Below, piece by piece: positions 47,247 to 57,384 of a DNA stretch of 64,000 nucleotides. This DNA comes from Isoetes taiwanensis (Eukaryota > Streptophyta > Lycopodiopsida > Isoetales > Isoetaceae). The translations under genes were made by a program, and so were the position numbers. The notes under the pieces are model-generated. The model was not told the DNA's origin. It saw only the letters and a list, made by a program, of their open reading frames with translations, and ran no database searches. Positions within the stretch are counted from its first letter, which is position 1, and the number at the start of each line of letters is the position of its first letter. The stretch spans positions 17,048,041 to 17,112,040 of the forward strand of contig JAJEKV010000002.1 of NCBI GenBank assembly GCA_021234155.1, read 5' to 3'.

Positions 47247-49450
47247 TTTGTAGCTTTGATAGTGCATCCTATTGTTTAGAAGTATGTTCATTGAAAAACT
47301 GTTGACTTAAACGAGCAAAGCAGGTCATTGTCGTACCTGTTATATGATTTGAATTCCATAATGAACCTTTATGTCAGCTATCATCACTTACAGCGAAGCC
47401 ATCTGATCATCACTTGTAGTAAAGAGAGGGCCAATTTAACTGAGATTCGGCCGGCCAGCACAGCAAGCCAAGTTCATTTGTTTATGTGAAGATTCAATCC
47501 CCATTGCCATTCTGGGCCTAAACTTAATGCCAATCTTGGTCTGTCGATTATTAGCCTCAACTATATGCCAGGTTTCGAAAAATATTTTAGCTGTAATCAG
47601 AAAACTTGCCATCTTCTATTCATATTTATCGGATTTACAGAATTGAACTGGAAACCGCAGTTCCAAAATAAAGTTGCTGGAAATTTGCCTGAATTTATCA
47701 CCCTTTAAAGGCGTTGAAACAAAAATACATTTATTAATTGAAAAATAAGATAAAACTAACTGAAGAATATATAGAAAGAATCTCTTTGATTGGAAGCAGA
47801 GCACTAATTTGAAACATGCATACAAAGAATGGCTTCCACCTATGAGGTTTTGAAAGAGCCCAGCAGCGGCCGCACATTCACTGTTGTTGCTCCCAGGTAA
47901 ACTGCAAGTCCTCCCGCAAAATTTCATTTGGCCTAAGTAAGAGCATTAAATCCCTAAAATTATGTGGCAGTGCTAGTGCCAGATCTATGGAGCCCAGGGC
48001 CACCAAGGCAACCGCAACTCCTTAATGCACTGCAACTCTGCTACTTAAGCTACGAATCTAAGATATGCAATTGCAGATCTACTTTGCCGGCCAGCCAGGC
48101 CAGGGCATGGCATGCCGGTATGGTCCCCTAACATTTTCAAATAATCCCAGGTCCCCTAACCTTTGAACTGGAAATTTGCATGTTTGGATAAATCTTTACA
48201 TGCAATTAGTCATATGTCTGAAATTTTTGTTGGAACCACTTCCAGTAGCCCTAAACCCCAACTGGACTTTAAGAGATTCAACTGGCAATCCTTGAGCCAA
48301 ACCCCCACTTTTTCGAACCCTGCTATACGTCTATAGTAGTCTTTGGTCTGCTTCTGTTTTTGGCTCATGCAGATAAGTTGAATAGCAAGCTTGATCTATT
48401 ATTGAGAAATGGTTACAGAAAGTATAAATTAAAACTGGATTCAAGTATCGTAGAATGGGTGATCAAGTGCAAGGATTCGTGCCTTGCTAATATGCAAGGT
48501 CATCAATGGCCATGGAGTTGCTAAGAAATAAAGGAAAGGGGAATAGGGTGCTTATTGTCATAAACCATCTTTTTCTTCTTGCGTTTGGAAATCGCAATGG
48601 GATATGAGTAATTACATCTTTTGAAGAACAACTTTTTATGGGAAAAGCTCTTCAGTTTATGAAAAAGTACTCCAATCCATGACCCCAATTTCGTCAATCT
48701 CTTTTCCACCATCAATGATGTTGTTTGGTAATTGCTCTATCTGAATTTAGAAAGAAGTTCTTGTAGGGTAAATCTGTGTGGTTAATTTGCCTGCAACATT
48801 CCATGAGCCCATTGTAATGAAAAATATTGGGAGACAAAGAGAGGGTACAAAAAGTAGCTGACGTTAACGTTGTGGTAGTGATTAGGATTAAAGTGAGAAC
48901 AAGGGCTGGTATTTAAAACAGATAGAAAGTGGTACATATCACTTTCTACGAGTAATTGTGATTCTCTTTGGCATCTTGGCAACATAGATGAGCTGAGATT
49001 ATCAATGCAGAATTGCTAGAGTTGTATGCCAGTGTGGTTGTCATTATGTTACTTTCGAGTTCAATCTGTTCACTTCAAATATCACAATAAATCCAATTTA
49101 TAGCGTGGCACAGTTTAATGCAAAGTAGGAAGATTTCTTTTTGTGAGGCAATAAAATGTTTTTACCTTTAAATAGAGGATTAGAGTAGCTAATTACCTGC
49201 AACCCAATCATCACAGCGATAGAAAATGTGCAGTTCTTGGTTCTCAATTTTATTGAGGGAAATCTTAAACTGATGGCAAGTTCCATACCAAGAAAGAGAA
49301 CATACAAAAAGATGAGCAATACTGCGCCATCATTTGAAACTATGATCTGAAAGGTCATTTTCTAACTTCCACATATATGCTTCGAAATGATATCATTCCT
49401 TCCTGTTACACTGGTATTATTTGGCTTATTAGCAAATATTTGATGTGCAG
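47247..49450 (+). other. probable large intron or intergenic DNA
   Basis: AT-rich with no recognised coding sequence. It ends TTGATGTGCAG at 49450, a good splice acceptor immediately before the phosphatase exon. Confidence 0.4.
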
Positions 49451-49478
49451 CAAGGTATTTCACAGTTGTTGTCGAAGG

Positions 49479-50180
49479 ATGCTGAACTTGTTGGGCAACC
49501 TGGATGCTCGTGTGTCTTTATGGTTGTACAAGCAAGGGTTGAGGCTACCACGGGTTTTGCTCCAGGTATTAGAATATTCTGGGGATGGACTTTTCTGGAT
49601 ACCAGTAGTCGTTGCAATTTGGCTTGCCCCGGTCCCATTGCCCAAAGGAATTCAGATATTTGTTTTCAACCTGTTCACAGCATTTATTTTTGATCTTGTG
49701 CTGATTGGCATAATTAAAAGCATTGTTCGTCGTGACCGCCCTGTTTACAATAAGGGAATGTATATAGTGGTCTCTGCTGATCGTTGGTCTTTTCCAAGTG
49801 GCCATTCTTCTCGTGCTCTTTTAATAGCAACATTTTTCTGGTTATACCAATCCCTTTGGCAAGAAATGGCTTTTGACTTACTGGAGCGAATGTCTTACAA
49901 GCAGCCTCATTTGGTGGTGGGTTCCTACAAGTTTCCACAGGTACTAGTTATTCTTATTGGTTGCCTAACTGTGCTATGGGCAATAAGCACAGCAGGTTCT
50001 CGAGTTCTGCTTGGTAGACATTTTGCATGTGATGTGATGGTTGGTTCCATTATTGGAGTTTCTGAGGCACTGGTGGTGCATTATCTGATCTGTGAAAAAC
50101 TGCCAGCCTCGTTCATTTTATCAGCATCTCATAAGCGTACTTATGTTTATGACTCAATCTTAGGCTGTCTATATGCCTGA
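49479..50180 (+). CDS. PAP2-family lipid phosphate phosphatase (LPP beta / PLPP6-like)
   Basis: A 233-residue membrane protein from Met 49479; the open frame extends to 49377 but crosses a probable splice acceptor at 49450. Type 2 phosphatidic acid phosphatase motifs occur in order: KSIVRRDRP (KX6RP), FPSGHSSR (PSGH) and SRVLLGRHFACD (SRX5HX3D). The two catalytic histidines and the other conserved residues are all present. Hydrophobic segments precede and separate the motifs (VLLQVLEYSG..WIPVVVAIWL, LFTAFIFDLVLIGII, VLVILIGCLTVLWAI). The family removes phosphate from phosphatidate, polyisoprenyl or sphingoid phosphates in endomembranes. Size and the N-terminal LDARVSLWLY block fit the plant LPP-beta and animal PLPP6 group. 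This is the only clearly intact metabolic gene here. Confidence 0.9.
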   Translation: MLNLLGNLDARVSLWLYKQGLRLPRVLLQVLEYSGDGLFWIPVVVAIWLAPVPLPKGIQIFVFNLFTAFIFDLVLIGIIKSIVRRDRPVYNKGMYIVVSADRWSFPSGHSSRALLIATFFWLYQSLWQEMAFDLLERMSYKQPHLVVGSYKFPQVLVILIGCLTVLWAISTAGSRVLLGRHFACDVMVGSIIGVSEALVVHYLICEKLPASFILSASHKRTYVYDSILGCLYA

Positions 50181-50687
50181 AGCTCCCAAATTAAAGGCCT
50201 CTGTTCTTCAACTGGTTTCTCAGTTAAATCATACTCATGAATTTCAATGAGATCATGCAGAAACATCCAAGTCTGATATAATGGCCTAAAATGGATCCTG
50301 ATTGTGATATATAGATCTTGACGTTTGTTTTATTGCCAACCCTACTGAAAAACATGAAACGGAAGCTGCAAATCTGGAAGGAAAGAAAGGAAAGAATCAA
50401 ATCTCAAATAAGTTAAAAAATTTTAGGAGAAGACAACTGGACGTGTCCGGTTGATTTGTTTGCCAAGATCCAATATACAAGTTCTTGATGTTCAAATATG
50501 GTGTTTGCGAACCTATTATTCAATAGACGGACTTAAGCTCTAGATGGAGGACCCCTCATATTATAATATTATAGTTGATCCAACAAAATTATAATAATGT
50601 TGGGAGACTTTCAGCCGTCTCCACCAATCGTACCACGTGTCACTTTTTCTTTTCGAGAAAAACATCCCATCCCAATTTACTCCTTGT
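50181..50687. other. 3' flank of the phosphatase gene
   Basis: AT-rich 3' UTR and intergenic DNA up to the TA that flanks the DNA transposon. No other gene seen. Confidence 0.5.
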
Positions 50688-51255
50688 TAGGGTATGGTCG
50701 CCTCCTACCGTGACTGTCTCTCGGAGCAGGTGCCATCCCCCGTCTCGACGCAACATCGCCATGTGGCATGCCGAGTGGTCTTGCTACCGTGGGTTGGACT
50801 CTCGTCTTCACCACGTGTGTGGCCCGTGGACGTTATGTGCACGTCCTGAGGCCGTTATGGCCTGGACGTTATGCGTCAGCCATGTGTCCCGGTGTCGTGC
50901 ATATGGTACCGACAACCGCGACAAAGCTACGCAATGCGTTAGCCCAGTTGCCAGTTGTCGTGCAACTGTTGACCATCCACGTGCAATAGAGCTCCGCTAA
51001 GCGTGAAGCCCTGCCTCCCGGTGTCGTGTAATTGTTGTCTACAATTGTGGAACAGTTCTGCCCACTCGTGGCTGTGTTAAGAGTCCTGATCATATCGATT
51101 CGAAATTAGAATTCAATGCCCCTTGCTTGAATTCGCGTCCATTCCAGAGCACTCGATTACCGAAGCCCAATTTGAATATCAAGCTCCCGCTATGGCTGCT
51201 AACAGAATAAAAGCCAATTTCATCTTCCAAATTTCAAGCTTATCGATATCACGTC

Positions 51256-51890
51256 TTGAGGAGCACGATAATAGACATGGTTTCCACAAGAGGCCGGAGA
51301 GGAGACAATGGTGAAGCTAGTAACAGAGTACCTACATCAAGGAAAAGAGTTACTGCTCCAAGGAGGAAGCGTCGGACACCACAGATCAATGCTGCATCTC
51401 CCACAATGCCAAGGAGGCCAAGCAAACGAGGGCAGTGGACTGAAGATCAAATGGCAGACATCTTGGATGAGGTAAATGAGTATGGTATATCTGTTAGAGA
51501 GGCATCTAGAAGGTCTAGAATCCCGGAATCAACAATAAGGGACTGGCTGTATGGCCGTATAACTCACAAACAGACTGGTAATCCACAAATCCTAACGACT
51601 CTACAAGAGGAAGAGTTAGTCAATTGGGCACTCTCCAGGGCCGAGCAGGGAATGGGGGTTACACTCTCAGCTGTCAAGGAAAGGGCAGCACAGATGGCTA
51701 TGGCGGGGGGCAACTCAGAATTTCGCCGGGTTCCCGGGAGTAAATGGTGGAAGTTGTTCAAACAAAGACATCCAGAGGTTACACTAAGAAGTGCAGAGAC
51801 ACTAGATATCGCACGGGCGCGTGCTATGACACAAGAGAATCTGGATAACTTCTATGCTGGTCTGAGACAAATCTATGACGAGTTCAACTT
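51256..51890 (+). pseudogene. pogo-like transposase, N-terminal part (two HTH domains)
   Basis: Met 51256 or, more likely, Met 51289 (MVSTRGRRGDN) starts a basic N-terminus. A psq-type helix-turn-helix follows (RGQWTEDQMADIL...GISVREASRRSRIPESTIRDW), then a CENP-B-type DNA-binding domain (LQEEELVNWALSRAEQGMG ... KWWKLFKQRHPEV). These bind the transposon ends. The frame is cut after YDEFNF by the LTR block. After removing the block and one AACTT it continues in frame at 57385. Product length without the insert would be about 920 residues. Confidence 0.88.
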
Positions 51891-52189
51891 TGTTAACAGG
51901 GAAAATCTCCCTTTCAAGTCAGAATTCAAGACCTTGGACTTGGCCCGAAGGCTTTCATCAGCACACAAACTAAGACACTTAACTCTGCCTCTCACCCAGA
52001 ATTAAGATAATCAAAAGCACACTTACATCCACACTTACATTACAAGAACATCACAAAAGATACTCAAACTGCACTTCTTTATTGAAATTGACAAGATACA
52101 ACAAGAACACTCACATGATCATGGTCTTCAACTAATGATCTCTCTCTCACTCCATACATGATCCCCCTTTAATCATGTAAAATGCCTAT

Positions 52190-53758
52190 TTATAAACAAG
52201 AATGGCCTAGGTGGCAATGACATGGCAGTGATGTGGCACATGACATGGACCAAAGGTAGTTTTTGTGTTTCTTCTTTGTGCCAATGACATGGCAATGATG
52301 TGGGAGGATCACTGACATGGACCAATAGGAATATGAATAACATTTGATGATGTGGACCCATGCCAATAATGATAGTGTCTTCAAATTTAATAGCCATAGT
52401 GCTAATGCATTCAAAGGGTGGAAAACCCCTAACATATTTCCCCCCAACTTTTGATGAGAACCTGGGTTCTCATCACTCTTCCCAATGGAATGTTTGATTT
52501 TTACTTTGGGTTTTGTTTCTTGTTGAAGCAAGGTGCCATAATGAATAAGCATATTTTTCTTTGTCAAGAAATCATCTATAAAGTTTCCTTGTTGGTCTAT
52601 ATGGCCCTTTTCATAACAATTTGTCCATATGAATGGATTTGCCTTGAACTTGGATTGCTCAAGATAAATCATATCTTTAGCATTCTTCATGCCATACTGG
52701 TTTGCATTCTTTATGATTTGGAGTTCTTTAATATGAGGTCCTGTAGTGGCATTAACTTTTGGGACCACTTTTTCATTTGATAACATATTGCTCTCTTTAT
52801 ATGTAAGATTCTCTCTTTGGAGTTCTTTAAGGATTGGAGGTATTCTCACAATATTATAGATAGCAACATGTGTTGCCAAATTTTCATCATCTGTAACATG
52901 TATTTCAATCGCTTGAGCGCAAGTTTTTTCCTCAATCCAAGTTTCCACCTTGCTTCCATACAGTGGATGATCAAACATATATTTGATTTCATTGCAATCA
53001 AATATCCTCTCAATTTCCTCTTTGAAGAATTCTAATTCATTTATATTCCCATTTTGAAGCTCTTGAGTTTCTATAGGATTATCAAGGATTAGTTCATCAT
53101 TTTCTATTTTTGATGCCTCAATCTCATTGCTTATAGATTTGCCACATTCACCTGAATTTACATAGTCACATGTACTATGCATCTCATGACAACTTTCTTC
53201 AAGTATATATTCCTCCATTTCTTTAATCCCTTGTGCCTCATTATACACATAGGGCTCTAGTTCTAGTTCATCATGCTTCATAGCAACCACAACAGCTCTC
53301 TCGACTGCTTGGTTTAATGTAGGAGGGTTTTCTAGTTGTAACATCTGGCATACTTCAAATGGAAATCCATTAATATACCATTCAACAATGTCTTCTTCAT
53401 GTGGCCTAGGTTGCATTTCTGCAACTATATCTTGAATTCTCAAAGCAAACTCTCGAGGATGTTCTTCTTCCTCAATTTTAATTGCATCCAATATTTTTCT
53501 ACATTCTCTGTAAGATAAGTCTTCTTGGAACATGGAAATAAAATAACTTTTCATTTCATTCCATGTATACATATAGTCAATATTTGAGTACATCAGGTTA
53601 GCGGCTACACCCTGCAAGGTTGTTGGGAAGATCAACACCCTTATAGAGTCTTCGTCATGACCATTTAACATGCTTAAAGCCTCGAATTGCTTTATATGAG
53701 TTTTTGCTTTCACCTTGTTACGGTCATCTTGATTGTAAGTAGGATAGTCGAAAAACAT
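52190..53758 (-). CDS. retrotransposon Gag polyprotein (Retrotrans_gag), intact frame
   Basis: An open frame of 522 codons. The first 150 residues fit the plant Retrotrans_gag capsid domain (KVKAKTHIKQFEALSML, TWNEMKSYFISMFQEDLSYR, EEHPREFALRIQDIVAEMQP). The middle is very acidic and Asn/Glu-rich. No CCHC knuckle remains; TNCYEKGHIDQQG near residue 390 may be a decayed one. The frame runs through the polypurine tract and ends inside the 3' LTR, so the last about 80 residues come from LTR sequence. It lies alone, without pol. Confidence 0.85.
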   Translation of the reverse strand: MFFDYPTYNQDDRNKVKAKTHIKQFEALSMLNGHDEDSIRVLIFPTTLQGVAANLMYSNIDYMYTWNEMKSYFISMFQEDLSYRECRKILDAIKIEEEEHPREFALRIQDIVAEMQPRPHEEDIVEWYINGFPFEVCQMLQLENPPTLNQAVERAVVVAMKHDELELEPYVYNEAQGIKEMEEYILEESCHEMHSTCDYVNSGECGKSISNEIEASKIENDELILDNPIETQELQNGNINELEFFKEEIERIFDCNEIKYMFDHPLYGSKVETWIEEKTCAQAIEIHVTDDENLATHVAIYNIVRIPPILKELQRENLTYKESNMLSNEKVVPKVNATTGPHIKELQIIKNANQYGMKNAKDMIYLEQSKFKANPFIWTNCYEKGHIDQQGNFIDDFLTKKNMLIHYGTLLQQETKPKVKIKHSIGKSDENPGSHQKLGGNMLGVFHPLNALALWLLNLKTLSLLAWVHIIKCYSYSYWSMSVILPHHCHVIGTKKKHKNYLWSMSCATSLPCHCHLGHSCL

Positions 53759-55192
53759 TTTATTTTTCTTTTTCTGCCTTTTTAATGGCTTGCCATAGCA
53801 AGATCATCCTTTGTTTTCTTTGTTTTCTTTATTTATCACTGAAGATGTTTGGTTCAAAACCTATGTTGTTAAAAATATTCCCAAGTTCAGACCCCAAGGC
53901 TCAAAATATAGTTCAAATATTTTGGCGTTTTTATATTCTATGAAACTTTACCGTTTACTTTTATTTTATTTTTATTTTTTTTCACTTCCTTGGATAGGGG
54001 TCTTATGTCTTCGGAAAACAAAAACTTCACATCTTTGGACTTGACCTCGTGATCACTTGGTTGAAAGGCCACAACTTATCCAAAGAACCATGTTCAACAT
54101 GTTGAATTTTAATATTTTTATCCACTTTAATTGAAATTTTCTTTATTCCCCTCTTTCATATTTTTTTTTTCTTTTGCGCGCGGCCGGCCGTTTCAGCGTC
54201 CCTTCTATTGCTTCCGATTCCTTCTTCCTCGCACAATGCGGCGATGGCAACACAGGCTATGGCCGAAGGAGATACTAGGGTTAGAAACACGGCTTCAGGT
54301 AAAGCTCTGGTTATGGTAGCAACAGGTTAGGCTTCAGAACATCCGGCATACAAGTTGTTTTCTTTTCTTTTCTTTTCAAGATTGTAGGGAGGGCCATGGC
54401 AGACATAAAGGTTTCTTTTGGATGCAGGTCATGGCAAGGTTATATTTTAGGGCGGTTTTCCTTCAGGGATTGTAAGCACGGGTCATGGGCAGGGTTTTGC
54501 TTCTTTCGAATGTAAGAACAGGCTTTACATGCAGAGGGCATATTGAGTATCATATATGTATCATCAGACGAATTTAGGCAAAGGATAAATGGCAACAACA
54601 TTTCATGGAACCGGCATTTCATAGATTTGGATAGATATAATTTACGCAACTGCGGTGCGTAAACACACTTTTTGGAGCACTTTAAACTTCGCAATTGCAC
54701 ATTTAATGATGTTTATCTTTTTGCAGTATTGCTTCCTTATCTGCACACAAAAATGTGCCTACGTTCCGGGAATGTGCTTCAAACTTATTTTCAGAATTTC
54801 TCAATGGGCTACAAGTTTTATTTCGGAATGCATCACAGGCTGAGTATTTCTTTAGATTGCTTTTGATTTCTTCTTTCATCTGTTTGCTTTATTTCTTGTA
54901 ATATGGGACCTAGCAGTGCTGGGTCTCTAAAAAAAATTCAAGAAGCAAATTTGTTTCCAGTCTTGGAAATCATTATGGTTTCAAATTTACATGAGATTTA
55001 AACCTGCAGTGCAGATTGCACTTTTATTTTTTTGAATGTTGTTAGATAGATTGCACTTCTATTGTTATTGATATATAGAACATGGAGATTCTAATTCGTT
55101 TGAAACTTTGTTGAAACATGTGGCCAAACTGCACTTTGATTGGATCAAGAAACATTGCTGAAACGTCCAAGGTCCCGGCAACGGAACCAAAA
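53759..55192. other. non-coding 5' interior of the gag-only element, with possible captured exon
   Basis: Between the primer site and gag there are 1.4 kb without retroelement coding. On the plus strand, opposite to gag, a GC-rich CGCGCGGCCGGCCG leader is followed by ATG (54244), an 18-codon frame and a CAG/GTAAAG donor at 54298. Pyrimidine tracts ending in CAG follow. This looks like a piece of a host gene picked up by the element. Confidence 0.4.
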
Positions 55193-55756
55193 TGTTAACA
55201 GGGAAAATCTCCCTTTCAAGTCAGAATTCAAGACCTTGGACTTGGCCCGAAGGCTTTCATCAGCACACAAACTAAGACACTTAACTCTGCCTCTCACCCA
55301 GAATTAAGATAATCAAAAGCACACTTACATCCACACTTACATTACAAGAACATCACAAAAGATACTCAAACTGCACTTCTTTATTGAAATTGACAAGATA
55401 CAACAAGAACACTCACATGATCATGGTCTTCAACTAATGATCTCTCTCTCACTCCATACATGATCCCCCTTTAATCATGTAAAATGCCTATTTATAAACA
55501 AGAATGGCCTAGGTGGCAATGACATGGCAGTGATGTGGCACATGACATGGACCAAAGGTAGTTTTTGTGTTTCTTCTTTGTGCCAATGACATGGCAATGA
55601 TGTGGGAGGATCACTGACATGGACCAATAGGAATATGAATAACATTTGATGATGTGGACCCATGCCAATAATGATAGTGTCTTCAAATTTAATAGCCATA
55701 GTGCTAATGCATTCAAAGGGTGGAAAACCCCTAACATATTCAACGGGACCAAAATA

Positions 55757-57379
55757 TGTTAAGAGTCTCTCACCCTCTTACCATTTTCTAAATATCAAAA
55801 CTCAAAGGGAACTTGAATTAGCTAGTTGCTTACCGTGATGCCACCAAACAAAGCATCCACGTCTTCCAAGCTCATGATATCTATCATAGTATAATCTGTG
55901 AGTGGATCTACAACAGGTGAATATGGAGTTAGAATGGACTATGTTGCCAATGGAACCTAAAGACGGAAACCGTTCTCACTAAACAACACGTCCTAATTGC
56001 CTACAACACAACCCACATTCATTTTACAATAGCTTCTAAGGAGAGATGCAGGAATGAGACAAGGACTCATGCAATTATCAAATCACTCAACCCATTCACA
56101 AAAGATCGAAACAGAATTGGACAAATGGGCATGATCATTTCATTGATAATGGAAGCAATTAACAGTAATATAGATCCTAACAGGTCATGCAGGTCAACGA
56201 TGATGGACACCGCATTGTTCATTAAGCTTAGCCATCTACCTTCTCATTACATTCAGATTTTTGAAAATATGGCAGCAGAAAACTTTCTCATACAGGCCAG
56301 CAATGCATTTTATGAACCTCAAGCTGCTCTCCAAGGTCAAAGGAAGAAGCAGATATACTTATTCAACAAACACTGCAGGAAGTACCATATCAAAGTTGAA
56401 AAAGAGTGTGTGGAGCCCATACTCCACACAAAAAAGGGGAGGATAGAATATGATACACGAGTTGACCCGGTTGTTGACCGCAAGAAGAAGAGACCAAAGA
56501 GGATCCGAGAACGAACTTTTCGATTATTCTAACCATTATAAAAGAGCTTCGCAGAGGCTCTGAGGGGAAGAGTCCAAGTTGAATTCCAAGTGTAGGATGT
56601 AAACAAGTAGGACTTTTCATTTACGTTTGTTGTTAAATGACAAAAAGCCAAAAAAAAAAAATATATATGTAAAAACATAAAAAATATAAAAATTGAAAAG
56701 GCAAAAAGAAAGGGCAAATGGACGTGATACATTTCATGGTTATGGAAGGCAAGGAAAGAAGGTCACGATGGAGGTTAGGGCAGCGGAGGAGGCCACGTGG
56801 AGACGGTTAAAAAAGCAAAGGCGGTTGCTTCTAGAACCGGGTTCAGTATCCCGGCGATAGTTTTGGAGCGATTTGAGCGATAGGGGAGGGTGAACAAGAC
56901 TATTTAAGATTTGATTTTTAGAGGAGAGGACCGTGCAATTGAGAGAGAGCAGTGATGCCCATTTGATGTCTTTGTTAATTGCTTCCATTATCAATGAAAT
57001 GATCATGCCCATTTGTCCAATTGTTTCGATCTTTTTGTGAATGGGTTGAGTGATTTGATAATTGCATGAGTCCTTGTCTCATTCCTGCATCTCTCCTTAG
57101 AAGCTATTGTAAAATGAATGTGGGTTGTGTTGTAGGCAATTAGGACGTGTTGTTTAGTGAGAACGGTTTCCGTCTTTAGGTTCCATTGGCAACATAGTCC
57201 ATTCTAACTCCATATTCACCTGTTGTAGATCCACTCACAGATTATACTATGATAGATATCATGAGCTTGGAAGACGTGGATGCTTTGTTTGGTGGCATCA
57301 CGGTAAGCAACTAGCTAATTCAAGTTCCCTTTGAGTTTTGATATTTAGAAAATGGTAAGAGGGTGAGAGACTCTTAACA
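55757..57379 (-). mobile_element. LTR-like unit made of 406-bp inverted arms
   Basis: The left arm (55757-56163) and right arm (56974-57379) are inverted copies, about 99% alike, each beginning TGTTAAGAGTCTC from its outer end. The 810-bp centre has an open frame (see 56125-56532) and a promoter-like stretch on the plus strand (CTATTTAAG near 56910, followed by GAGAGAGAGC). The unit as a whole starts TG and ends CA. Confidence 0.75.
56125..56532 (+). CDS. hypothetical protein in the inverted-arm unit
   Basis: A 135-codon frame starting inside the left arm. The C-terminal half is strongly basic (VDRKKKRPKRIRERTFRLF). No family was recognised. Codon use and an uninterrupted frame are the only support, so it may be a leftover of a retroelement polyprotein. 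Confidence 0.3.
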   Translation: MGMIISLIMEAINSNIDPNRSCRSTMMDTALFIKLSHLPSHYIQIFENMAAENFLIQASNAFYEPQAALQGQRKKQIYLFNKHCRKYHIKVEKECVEPILHTKKGRIEYDTRVDPVVDRKKKRPKRIRERTFRLF

Positions 57380-57384
57380 AACTT

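Larger units (their letters stand above)
51891..55736 (-). mobile_element. gag-only (non-autonomous) LTR retrotransposon
   Basis: Two 544-bp LTRs (51891-52434 and 55193-55736) start TGTTAACAGGG and end CCCCTAACA on the plus strand; no difference was found between them. On the minus strand the primer site TGGTTCCGTTGCCGGGACC abuts the right LTR (close to tRNA-Asp-type sites), and a purine tract AAAAGTTGGGGGGAAATA abuts the left LTR. The interior carries gag but no protease, RT or integrase, so it needs a helper element. Identical LTRs imply a recent origin. Confidence 0.9.
51891..57379 (-). mobile_element. composite LTR-retrotransposon insertion with one outer TSD
   Basis: AACTT precedes 51891 and follows 57379, and the transposase frame is restored across it. 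Inside, read on the minus strand from the right, are: an LTR-like unit with 406-bp inverted arms (57379-55757); a 20-bp junction containing a TTTTGGTCCCGTTG primer-site remnant; an LTR (55736-55193); a gag-only interior; and an identical LTR (52434-51891). The inner element has no target duplication of its own, so the whole block integrated once. Confidence 0.8.

Noticed and set aside
55492-55752. Minus-strand frame identical to the end of gag
   Set aside because: It is the LTR copy of the same sequence without any upstream gag.
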